From the NCBI GenBank assembly GCA_024235415.1, contig JACKML010000008.1:97711-161710 (forward strand): a stretch of DNA of 64,000 nucleotides, in the 5' to 3' direction. Origin of the DNA: Chromatiaceae bacterium. Its GTDB lineage: Bacteria; Pseudomonadota; Gammaproteobacteria; Chromatiales; Chromatiaceae. The notes beneath the pieces are model-generated. The model had not been told where the DNA came from, ran no database searches, and saw only the letters and a list, made by a program, of their open reading frames with translations. Shown here one piece after another: positions 16,503 to 23,623 of the stretch (position 1 is its first letter; every line of letters begins with the position of its first letter). The position numbers and the translations under genes are program-made.

Positions 16503-17897
16503 TCAGGCCTGGGCGGTCACCACGCGGTTGCGGCCCTGCGCCTTGGCGGCGTACAGCGCCTCATCGGCGCGTTTCAGGCAGGCATCCAGGTCTTCACCGC
16601 TGCGATGCTGCGCAACACCGAAACTGCCGGTGACCGTAAGCCGCTGCGCCGCCAGGTCGATCGTCGCCTTGGCCAGCTGGCTGCACAGCCGCTCGGCGAG
16701 ACTGGCTGCCGCCCCCACGGTGGTCTGCGGCAGCAACAACAGGAACTCCTCACCGCCCCAACGGGCCAATTCGTCGGTCTCACGCAGGCCAAGGCGCATC
16801 TCCTCGACGATCCTTAGCAGCACCTGGTCACCGGCGTCGTGCCCATGGCAATCGTTGACCTGCTTGAAGTGATCGACGTCCATCAAAATGACACAGAAGT
16901 CCCCTCCTGCCAGGCCTGGCCTGCCGGCCAACTGCTCCAGCCGCCGCGTCATGGCCCGACGGTTCAGCACGCCGGTCAGATAGTCGGTGCGCGAGGCCGC
17001 TTCGAGGCGCTGTTCCACCCGCCGCCGCTCGGCAATCTCCTCCAGCAGGCTGTCGTTGGCGCGCACCAGCTCGACCGTGCGATCGTCTACACGCTTTTCG
17101 AGTTCGTCCCGCGCATGTTGCAGTGACTGCTGGTTGACGGCCAATTGCGACGCCATGAAATCGAACGACGTCGACAGCTGGTCCAATTCATCGCCGGCGA
17201 CCACCGGAACCGCCGTTGCGTCGATTGGCGTCACCGCGGTAAAGCGCTGCGACAGGTTACGGATGCGCCGGGTAAAGCTGCGCGACAGCAGGCTACTGAA
17301 GATCGCGGCGAGCAACAGGGAGAACGTCAGGGACAGCAGGCCGGCCAGGCGGATCTGCTCGAACTTGTCCTGTACCTTGTCGGCGTACATATCGATACCC
17401 ACCAGGTACTGTCCGACACCGGATTTCAATGGCGAATAACCCGACAGGAAGTAGCCCCAGCGATCACGGGTGATCGCCTTGTCGACTGACGGCCGAACGA
17501 ACCCTTCCAGCATGGCCGGTATGCGGTGCGGGTACTCCTCGCCCGCCACGGCAGGCTGGTCAGCATCCGAATCCAACACGAAGCTGACGCGTTCACCTTC
17601 CTTGCGCATCACATAGATGAACGCGATATCCGGGTTGGCGTTGGCGAAGGCGCGCAGGCTCTCGATGTACCGGCGGTACACCGGTGTCGCCATATCGCCC
17701 GCTTCGCGGATCTGGTCCAGGTCCGCGATATCGAGCCCCTGGCTGATCAGGGCCGCGCTGTTCTGCAGGCGTGATCGCAACGCCTGCATCAGGTTGTCGA
17801 TGGCGCTGAAGTAGAAATAACTTCCTACGCTGCCCGAAACCAGGACAATGGCCGCAAAATGGCTGAGGAACAGTTTGCTGAAGATGGACAGGCGCAT
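16503..17897 (-). CDS. Membrane-anchored diguanylate cyclase (HAMP-GGDEF)
   Basis: A 464-residue signalling protein. One membrane helix near residues 8-30 and a second near 185-205 bracket a periplasmic sensor region of the single-Cache type. A HAMP linker (SRSFTRRIRNLSQRF), a coiled coil and a C-terminal GGDEF domain follow. The active-site motif is GGEEF in ELARWGGEEFLLLLP, so cyclase activity making c-di-GMP is expected. RETD, five residues before it, fits the inhibitory I-site (RxxD), implying product feedback. ATG at 17897 (MRLSIFSKLF) is chosen because the charged residues and membrane helix begin there; the frame extends 13 codons further. It may affect motility through c-di-GMP, but the signal sensed is unknown. 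Confidence 0.92.
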   Translation of the reverse strand: MRLSIFSKLFLSHFAAIVLVSGSVGSYFYFSAIDNLMQALRSRLQNSAALISQGLDIADLDQIREAGDMATPVYRRYIESLRAFANANPDIAFIYVMRKEGERVSFVLDSDADQPAVAGEEYPHRIPAMLEGFVRPSVDKAITRDRWGYFLSGYSPLKSGVGQYLVGIDMYADKVQDKFEQIRLAGLLSLTFSLLLAAIFSSLLSRSFTRRIRNLSQRFTAVTPIDATAVPVVAGDELDQLSTSFDFMASQLAVNQQSLQHARDELEKRVDDRTVELVRANDSLLEEIAERRRVEQRLEAASRTDYLTGVLNRRAMTRRLEQLAGRPGLAGGDFCVILMDVDHFKQVNDCHGHDAGDQVLLRIVEEMRLGLRETDELARWGGEEFLLLLPQTTVGAAASLAERLCSQLAKATIDLAAQRLTVTGSFGVAQHRSGEDLDACLKRADEALYAAKAQGRNRVVTAQA

Positions 17898-18023
17898 AGA
17901 GGCCGAAGCATAACGGAGCGCCGGCGCAGCTGCCAAAGAGTACTTTGCCCGAAGACGCCTGCCGGCTACCTCTCCCGCCGCTCAAACCCATCCCGATCAA
18001 AGAGAAGACACCCCGGCCGGATC

Positions 18024-18046
18024 TGATATCGATATCCCTGATATCA
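18024..18046. promoter_or_regulatory. TGATATC-repeat operator-like element
   Basis: TGATATC, GATATC and the perfect palindrome TGATATCA lie within 23 bp in the 229-bp divergent gap between the diguanylate cyclase and the DsrC-like gene. Repeated half-sites about 80-100 bp before a start codon often bind a dimeric regulator. The regulator is not known and the call is by eye. Confidence 0.3.
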
Positions 18047-18126
18047 CGCCGCGAAAAGTTTCGTTTTACCGTGGCCTTCTCGCCCGTCTATCTTGTCGGC
18101 GTGGACAATTGACTCGGGAGGATTCG

Positions 18127-18459
18127 ATGCCGACAGCCGATCCAATACGCCGCGACAGCGAGGGCTACTTGTTCGATCCGGAGCAATGGAGCGAGACAGT
18201 GGCCGAAGCGATGGCGCGCGAGGCGGACCTGACCCTAAGCGACGACCACTGGAACGTCCTGCGTTTCATGCGGCGCCACCTCGCGAGTGAGGGTGTCGCG
18301 CCGGACGTGCGTCACGTCGTGGACTTTCTGGTTGCACAGGGCGAACTCGACAAGAAGCGCGCAAAAGAGCATCTCTTCAAGCTCTTCCCCTATGGCTATA
18401 TGCAGCAGGCCTGCAAGATTGCGGGATTTCAGCGACCACGTGCATGGAGTACCGGTTGA
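18127..18459 (+). CDS. TusE/DsrC-family sulfur-carrier-like protein
   Basis: A 110-residue protein of the TusE/DsrC/DsvC family, which carries sulfur as persulfide or trisulfide on C-terminal cysteines. LFPYGYMQQACKIAGF is the conserved C-terminal helix and C96 is present. True DsrC has a second, penultimate cysteine in a flexible tail; here the tail is PRAWSTG and lacks it, so a DsrC-type trisulfide cannot form inside one chain. It may be a regulatory or partial-function paralogue. GGGAGGA four bases before ATG 18127 fixes the start. It stands alone on the plus strand. Its presence hints at sulfur metabolism in the organism, but it is not proof of sulfite reductase genes. Confidence 0.88.
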   Translation: MPTADPIRRDSEGYLFDPEQWSETVAEAMAREADLTLSDDHWNVLRFMRRHLASEGVAPDVRHVVDFLVAQGELDKKRAKEHLFKLFPYGYMQQACKIAGFQRPRAWSTG

Positions 18460-18490
18460 CGGCCGACCGAGGGCCCTGCAGACAACACTT

Positions 18491-18832
18491 TCAGGTATCC
18501 AGGAGTGCAATCCCGGTTTCACCGGTCGCACGATCGATGGTCAGTTGGACGACGCAGTACTCGCTATGCGGTTCAACCGGTGTCGGATCATTGTTGCAGC
18601 AAGACCCGGCGTTGATACCCGCGAAAAACAGACCGACCCGCACCACGATGGCGTCCTCGTGCTCGTCGACGCCATTAATCATGACGGTTGGCGGCTCGTC
18701 GAGTACATAGTTGCCCGAGCACAGCGCTTGCTGCAGCGGCCATTGCTCAGCGTCCAGGGACCCGAGTTCCGCTTTCAGTTCGTCGCCGAAATCGGGCGTT
18801 CCCCAAGCCTGGATTGATCGTGGCAGTTTCAC
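18491..18832 (-). CDS. Conserved small protein of unknown function
   Basis: About 113 residues from GTG 18832, which sits eight bases after GGAG; an upstream in-frame GTG at 18856 has no such site. The protein starts VKLPRSIQAWGTPDFGDELK and has a compact, probably alpha/beta, middle part with VVRVGLFFAG and a cysteine cluster, GSCCNNDPTPVE, before a beta-rich end (EYCVVQLTIDRATGETGIALL). The CC motif and a third nearby cysteine could bind metal or form disulfides, but that is a guess. No family name is recognised with certainty. It is convergent with the DsrC-like gene and directly follows the broken PIN gene. Confidence 0.7.
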   Translation of the reverse strand: MKLPRSIQAWGTPDFGDELKAELGSLDAEQWPLQQALCSGNYVLDEPPTVMINGVDEHEDAIVVRVGLFFAGINAGSCCNNDPTPVEPHSEYCVVQLTIDRATGETGIALLDT

Positions 18833-18862
18833 TATCTGTTCTCCCTGTCGGTCCACCGAAAC

Positions 18863-19242
18863 TCAGCCTCCACGCCTGGGAAATGGAATGATTGTCTCGA
18901 GTCGATCATCGATCACTTGACCGTGCTGCAGATCCTCGGTGTACACGACGTGGCAACCTGCCAGCTGTGCCGAAGCGAGAATCATCGCATTGTAAATCGC
19001 AAAGCCGTGTCGCTCGGCCAACGCCAGACCGGTCTCATGCGTCTCCAGCCCCAATGTTTCCACGCGACATAGCACGCGAATCGTCGTCAATACCTCGCGT
19101 ATCTCGGCCCACGACATTCCAAGTTTTCGACGTGCAACCGATGAAAATTCATTGAGTACCTGGACGCTGATGACGCCATCTTCCGCAACGAGGGCTTCCG
19201 CACAATCGCCTTTTGATACATCGGCAGAAACAGGTACAGCAG
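18863..19242 (-). pseudogene. PIN-domain (VapC-like) toxin remnant, 5' end lost and frameshifted
   Basis: The last 110 or so codons match a VapC-like PIN ribonuclease: ISVQVLNEFSSVARRKLG in the middle and FAIYNAMILASAQLAGC, YTEDLQHGQVI near the end. The usual first strand with its catalytic aspartate (FDTN) is missing. Immediately upstream, LLYLF is read in one frame and SADVSKGD in another, as if one T had been lost from a T run near 19228. Upstream of 19242 the DNA becomes the last copy of the tRNA-associated 179-bp repeat. No antitoxin gene remains. The gene cannot make an active toxin. An open frame continues into the repeat, but only by chance. Confidence 0.75.
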
Positions 19243-19736
19243 ACGGCGTTCTCCGCTGCCTGCGGCAGCTCCGTCGAACCGCCATTTGGAAATCGAGGGT
19301 TCGAATCGTTCACCCGGAGCAGCGAACGAAAAAGGCCCCACGCGGGGACCTTTTATATTTGGCGGAGAGAGAGGGATTACTCGCGCTGCGCGCTCGCCCT
19401 TCGGGCCGCCGTCGCCTGGCGACGGCGTTCTCCGCTGCCTGCGGCAGCTCCGTCGAACCGCCATTTGGAAATCGAGGGTTCGAATCGTTCACCCGGAGCA
19501 GCGAACGAAAAAGGCCCCACGCGGGGACCTTTTATATTTGGCGGAGAGAGAGGGATTACTCGCGCTGCGCGCTCGCCCTTCGGGCCGCCGTCGCCTGGCG
19601 ACGGCGTTCTCCGCTGCCTGCGGCAGCTCCGTCGAACCGCCATTTGGAAATCGAGGGTTCGAATCGTTCACCCGGAGCAGCGAACGAAAAAGGCCCCACG
19701 CGGGGACATTTTATATTTGGCGGAGAGAGAGGGATT
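19242..19736 (-). repeat. 2.8 tandem copies of a 179-bp tRNA-linked unit (rtT-like)
   Basis: Read from the tRNA, unit 1 runs 19736-19558, unit 2 19557-19379, and a partial unit 3 19378-19242. Each begins with the same 19 nt as the 3' end of the tRNA-Ser gene, including CCA. Each then holds a terminator-like hairpin, a second copy of the T-arm sequence in inverted orientation, the hairpin CTGCCGCAGGCAG and the near-perfect GCCGTCGC/GCGACGGC stem. The only difference seen is one base near 19708. This copies the organisation known at E. coli tyrT, where about three 178-bp units starting with the tRNA 3' end make the rtT RNA. A role here is inferred from that likeness. Confidence 0.9.
19686..19708 (-). 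terminator. Hairpin terminator after tRNA-Ser, repeated in each unit
   Basis: On the minus strand GTCCCC-GCG-TGGGGCC is followed by TTTTTCG, about ten bases after the tRNA CCA end. The same hairpin, with one base changed, recurs 179 and 358 bp further on. Transcription leaking through the first copy would meet two more. Confidence 0.7.
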
Positions 19737-19808
19737 CGAACCCTCGATACGCGATTAACGTATACACACTTTCCAGGCGTGCTCCTTCAACCACTCGGAC
19801 ATCTCTCC
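19718..19808 (-). tRNA. tRNA-Ser (anticodon GGA)
   Basis: A 91-nt gene with encoded CCA. The acceptor stem pairs GGAGAGA with TCTCTCC before the discriminator G. The anticodon loop is CTGGAAA, giving GGA, which reads UCC and UCU. A long variable arm (GTGTATACGTTAATCGCGTAT region) and the T-arm GAGGGTTCGAATCCCTC are class-II serine features. It is followed by the tandem repeat array whose units each begin with its last 19 nt. Confidence 0.96.
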
Positions 19809-19849
19809 AAATCCGCTCTCCGCCCAGCGGGCGAAAAACGAAGCGCGCA

Positions 19850-19878
19850 AGCGTAAACCAGACGACGGGCGGACGCAA
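19850..19878 (-). promoter_or_regulatory. Candidate promoter of tRNA-Ser
   Basis: On the minus strand TTGCGT (19873-19878) and TACGCT (19850-19855) are separated by 17 bp and followed by TGCGCGC. A GC-rich discriminator just after the -10 is typical of stable-RNA promoters under stringent control. Transcription would start about 35 nt before the mature tRNA end. Confidence 0.45.
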
Positions 19879-19906
19879 TGCCCTGCCCTATGCCCGGACG
19901 AGGGGA

Positions 19907-20377
19907 TCACAGATGGTGGCTGAGATGGGCCCTGGGGGCGTTCGCCATCAGGTCACGGAACACCTCACCGTGCAAATGAATCAGGTGTTCATGGTCACCG
20001 GATTCGAAGTACACCTCTGGTTGGTGCAACAGGGCGGGTTCGATCACCACGTCGATCCCGTATGGCTCACCGACCGCCGGGATTGCCCCGCGTTCACAAT
20101 CGGAAAACGCCGCCTCGATCTCATCCTCCGGCAGCATCTCCAGGTTGCGCGACAACACCTGGTTGATCCGATCGAGTTCGAGGCGATGGGTTGCCGGAAT
20201 CACTGCAAGCAGGTAACTGTGTTCGTCACCCAGCAGGACCGGCTTGGCGACCTGATCACCTGGAACATGTGCGGCCTCGGCCGCGCGCATCGCGGAGTCC
20301 GTATGTGGATGCTCGACGACTTCGTAAGTTATGCCTCGGCTCTCCAGGTACTCCCGGAGTGTCGCTGCAATACCCAT
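19907..20377 (-). CDS. YbaK/EbsC-family aminoacyl-tRNA deacylase
   Basis: A 156-residue protein of the YbaK/ProX editing family, which removes wrongly attached amino acids from tRNA in trans. Conserved points include the N-terminal YEVVEHPHTDSAMRAAEAA, the pocket lysine in GDQVAKPVLL, and a glycine-rich C-terminal GEPYGIDVVIEPAL. ATG at 20377 sits eight bases after GGAGG; the frame is open 11 codons further upstream. It lies about 100 bp upstream of the tRNA-Ser gene in the same direction, though it is not clear that they share a transcript. Which mischarged tRNA it clears (Ala, Cys or Ser on Pro-tRNA and others) cannot be told. Confidence 0.88.
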   Translation of the reverse strand: MGIAATLREYLESRGITYEVVEHPHTDSAMRAAEAAHVPGDQVAKPVLLGDEHSYLLAVIPATHRLELDRINQVLSRNLEMLPEDEIEAAFSDCERGAIPAVGEPYGIDVVIEPALLHQPEVYFESGDHEHLIHLHGEVFRDLMANAPRAHLSHHL

Positions 20378-20524
20378 GGCTTGATCCTCCAGACGCTTGA
20401 ACACACCCATGCGGCCGGTCCGCTCGTTTCACCGAGAGCCAGGCCCTGACCCAGGGACAACGGGGCTGAACCGCTGCTATGAAGTATAGTCAGCGTTCAA
20501 AACAGCAAGGGACCAGATCGCGGG

Positions 20525-21364
20525 ATGAAAAAGAACGCCAAGCGTCGCAGAAAATCCACCCCCAGCCAGGCCGCACTGGCCGACCGTCACGAACTCTACG
20601 AACATTCGGTGCAGTGTGCCGAGGCCGAGATCGATTTCGTCGATAAGACTTTCAAGCAGTTGCGCAAGCGCAAGGCGCAGGTCCTGCGCGAAGACTTCTG
20701 CGGTACCGCCAATGTGTGCTGCGAGTGGGTCAGGCGCGGTAAGAGGCGGCAGGCTATCGGCATCGACCTCGACGGCGAGGTTCTCGACTGGGGACGCACG
20801 CACAATCTGGCGAAACTGGACGACAGGCAGCGACAACGCATCACGCTACTGCAGGAAAACGTCCTCGAGGCTGTGACCGAGCCACCGGACATCATCTCGG
20901 CGATGAATTTCAGTTACTGGCTGCTGCAGGATCGCAAGCTGCTCAAGCAGTACTTCGAGAGTGTATGGCGTGCGCTCAAAGACGACGGCATCTTCTTCCT
21001 CGATGCCTATGGCGGCTACGACAGCCACAAGGAGATCATCGAGGAACGCGAGATCGATGACGGTGACCAGGGCTTCACCTATATCTGGGAGCAGGCGGCA
21101 TTCGACCCGGTTACCCACGCGATGAGCTGCAACATCCATTTCGCTTTCCCCGACGGGTCTGAAATGCGCAACGCCTTCAGCTATCACTGGCGCCTGTGGA
21201 CCCTGCCCGAGGTCCGCGACCTGCTCCAGGAATGCGGTTTCCGCCGCATCACCGTGTATTGCCAGGGCTGGGACAAAAAAGGTGAGCCGGACGGCGACTT
21301 CAAGCCGGCGAGCAGGGCCGATCCGGACGCCGGCTGGATTGCCTATCTCACGGCGGAGAAATGA
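20525..21364 (+). CDS. Class I SAM-dependent methyltransferase
   Basis: A 279-residue soluble protein. The first 20 residues are very basic (KKNAKRRRKS). The Rossmann-fold SAM site is visible as VLREDFCGTANVCCEWVRRG, then AIGIDLDGEVLDWGR, with a later acidic strand IISAMNFSYWLL and FFLDAYGGYDSHKE. The mix of motif I (DFCGTA) and GIDLD is typical of small-molecule or protein methyltransferases of this large class. The substrate is not recognised. It is divergent from the YbaK gene and convergent with the AsmA gene, with a terminator hairpin between them. Length and start look normal. Confidence 0.85.
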   Translation: MKKNAKRRRKSTPSQAALADRHELYEHSVQCAEAEIDFVDKTFKQLRKRKAQVLREDFCGTANVCCEWVRRGKRRQAIGIDLDGEVLDWGRTHNLAKLDDRQRQRITLLQENVLEAVTEPPDIISAMNFSYWLLQDRKLLKQYFESVWRALKDDGIFFLDAYGGYDSHKEIIEEREIDDGDQGFTYIWEQAAFDPVTHAMSCNIHFAFPDGSEMRNAFSYHWRLWTLPEVRDLLQECGFRRITVYCQGWDKKGEPDGDFKPASRADPDAGWIAYLTAEK

Positions 21365-21393
21365 AAAAGCGCGGGTACAGGCCCGCGCTTTTT
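21364..21393. terminator. Bidirectional terminator between methyltransferase and AsmA genes
   Basis: AAAAAGCGCGGG pairs with CCCGCGCTTTTT around a six-base loop. The A- and T-runs on both sides let it end transcription from both convergent genes. Confidence 0.85.
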
Positions 21394-21418
21394 CGGCCCG
21401 TGCCGATCTGGCGCGATT

Positions 21419-23518
21419 TTATTTGAAGAGGCCCTTCAGGGCGCCGCCAAGTTCTTTCGAGGCCTTCTCTTCGACCTTCTTGCGCACTTCCTCTTTCTTC
21501 TCTTCGAGTTGTGCCTTGGTCTTGGCACTGAGCGCGGCCTCCAGATCGGGACGATAGCTGGGGTTGCTCAGCGAGCCGGTCACACGCACCGGAATCGGCA
21601 CACCCGAGAGCTGGTCCCTGCTCTTGCCGCCCTGCCCTTCGAGTGACCCGACCAGTTCGGTGGTGATCAGGTAGTCGATCGTATCCTTGCGCAGATCGAC
21701 ATCGCCCTTGCCGTCGATACGCAGCAGCGGCGATTTCGCCGCCAGGTCACGATTGCTCACAAGGCCATCGGTCATGGTCAGCGAACCGGTAAGCTCGGTG
21801 AAATCCGTCTGCCCCGGCGTACCGGTGTCCTGCTTGCCGCCGCCCAGGCCAAGTGCACCACTGCCGTCACGGATCAATTGGGCGATGTTCACACCCTTGA
21901 GCGCGCCATCGGTGAATGCAAAACGCGAGGTGCCGTTCAGGCTGCGGCGGATCTGCTTTTCCTGCAGGCCAACGATACTGACGTCGGCATGCAGCTCGCC
22001 GCGCCCACTCAGCCGGTCCTCGTCCGCGACGTCCTTGAGCAACGGCCCGATCTGGATACCTGTGAGTTGATTGCGCAACTTCACCTTCGGTCGCTTGCCG
22101 CTGGCATTGAGCTCCAGGCTGCCGCCGAATTTGCCGTCGTACAGGTTGGCCGCCATCGGATCGACACTCAGCACACCCTTCTTCGACACCACCTTGGCGC
22201 TCACGTTGCTCATTTTCGCTTTGCTGATCGTGAGCTTGCCGATCTTGAATTCGCCGATCAGATCGAGCGTGCGCAGCGCGGCAAACGGGTCACCCGCCGC
22301 CGCATCTGCGGGCTTGTCTTTGCCCGCTGCTTCGTCAGGCGCATCTGTCGCCGGTGGCATATAGCGGTCGAGGTCAATCTGGTCGAGCTCCAGCTTGGTA
22401 CGGATGGTCGGGCCGGTCAGGCTCGGCAGATGTACATGGCCATTCAGGACCGATTCGTCGAGGCGGACCTGCAGTGGATCGAGTTTGAGCGCACCGTCAG
22501 CGAATGCGATCCCGACGTCACCGCTCAGCCGCGTCAGCGCGGCAGGATCCGTGGTTTCGATCGCGCTGGCGAACATCGAGGCCAGGGTCTTCGGATTGGT
22601 CTCGGCAATACTCAAACGGCCCTTGAGCGCCGGCTTGGTGTGCAGGGCACTGACCGCCAGTTCGCCCTTGGCCGCCATCGCCGGTCCACTGATCTCCAGT
22701 TTGTCGAGTCGCAGTGTCTCGGCCTTGGTGTCGGCCTCGATATCGGTCTTCAGCGTCAACTTGGCGCCACCCTGCGGCAGCCCCTCGCCTTTGGCGTCGA
22801 GCTTGAGGACCAGCCCGGCAACACGGAACACGCTGAGTTCGTTGTTGCTGGACACGCTGGCCTCGAGGTCGGCCTGCAGGGTCATTTTGGGCTTGCTGCT
22901 GCTGAAGGTCACACCGGCCTCGACCGGGACAGTGGCGCCAGGTGCCAATGCACCGGTGACCACACGCACGCCATCCAGCACGTACTTTTCACCGGCCTGG
23001 CGATCGTCCCACGATACCCGCGCATCCTCGATCTGAATCCCCTGTACGCTCAGCGACACCGGTGCCGCGTCATCCTTGCCCGAGGGTGCGGACGCCGCGG
23101 GCTTCTCCTCGTCGGCCTTGGCCAGATCGTCCCAGTTGGTCTTGCCCTTGGCGTCCTTTTCCAGGTTCAGGCGCAGGCCCTTGAGTACCAGGGTATCGAC
23201 TTCGACCCGGCGACTGAGCAGCGGCATCAGCTTGACCTTGAGTCCGAGCTGGTCAATTTCGGCGAACGGCTGCTTGGCGAAGCCGGCCGCATTGCCGACC
23301 TTCACACCGCCGGTCTCGAGTCCGAGCCAGGGAAACACCGACAGGCGCAGGTCCTGTTCGATTGCCAGATCGCGCCCGAGCGATTCCTTGGCCTTGGCGA
23401 CGATCTGCGGTTTGTAGTCATTGGGGTCGATGACCATCGGCAGCACGACGATCGCGGCCACGACCAGCAGCACCAGCACCAGGATCAGTCCGAACAACCA
23501 TTTCAGAAGAGAACCCAT
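21419..23518 (-). CDS. AsmA family protein
   Basis: A 699-residue protein. One N-terminal membrane helix (LLKWLFGLILVLVLLVVAAIVV) precedes a long beta-rich periplasmic region, as in AsmA and the related bridge proteins thought to move or organise lipids between membranes. PMVIDPNDYKPQIVAKAKES is the N-terminal chorein-like AsmA start, and the C-terminal domain has LDLIGEFKIGKLTISKAKMS and GVNIAQLIRDG. A low-complexity stretch of A, D and K (about residues 390-415) separates the two halves. The final residues are charged (EEKKEEVRKKVEEKAS). It is not in an obvious operon; the DUF4197 gene lies about 100 bp upstream in the same direction. Confidence 0.9.
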   Translation of the reverse strand: MGSLLKWLFGLILVLVLLVVAAIVVLPMVIDPNDYKPQIVAKAKESLGRDLAIEQDLRLSVFPWLGLETGGVKVGNAAGFAKQPFAEIDQLGLKVKLMPLLSRRVEVDTLVLKGLRLNLEKDAKGKTNWDDLAKADEEKPAASAPSGKDDAAPVSLSVQGIQIEDARVSWDDRQAGEKYVLDGVRVVTGALAPGATVPVEAGVTFSSSKPKMTLQADLEASVSSNNELSVFRVAGLVLKLDAKGEGLPQGGAKLTLKTDIEADTKAETLRLDKLEISGPAMAAKGELAVSALHTKPALKGRLSIAETNPKTLASMFASAIETTDPAALTRLSGDVGIAFADGALKLDPLQVRLDESVLNGHVHLPSLTGPTIRTKLELDQIDLDRYMPPATDAPDEAAGKDKPADAAAGDPFAALRTLDLIGEFKIGKLTISKAKMSNVSAKVVSKKGVLSVDPMAANLYDGKFGGSLELNASGKRPKVKLRNQLTGIQIGPLLKDVADEDRLSGRGELHADVSIVGLQEKQIRRSLNGTSRFAFTDGALKGVNIAQLIRDGSGALGLGGGKQDTGTPGQTDFTELTGSLTMTDGLVSNRDLAAKSPLLRIDGKGDVDLRKDTIDYLITTELVGSLEGQGGKSRDQLSGVPIPVRVTGSLSNPSYRPDLEAALSAKTKAQLEEKKEEVRKKVEEKASKELGGALKGLFK

Positions 23519-23623
23519 AGCTCAATCCTTAATTGGGCGGAAATCGAATGCACATTGCACCACACCCGTACTCAGAGATCACCCCGCACAGGTGGCAGTG
23601 TTGTCATACCTGAAGTATTGGCT

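Noticed and set aside
19242..19736. CRISPR array
   Set aside because: Three long direct repeats without spacers; the unit is 179 bp and continuous, and no cas gene is near.
19360..19736. Genomic-island attachment sites at tRNA-Ser
   Set aside because: The tRNA 3' end is repeated, but only 179 bp separate the copies and no integrase or cargo lies between.
19152..20449. Long open frames on the plus strand through the repeats and across the tRNA (including GERGIRTLDT-like peptide)
   Set aside because: They are the antisense reading of tRNA-Ser and of the repeat units. The unit length of 179 is not a multiple of three, so the same DNA appears in three frames. This peptide is a well-known false product of tRNA-Ser antisense.
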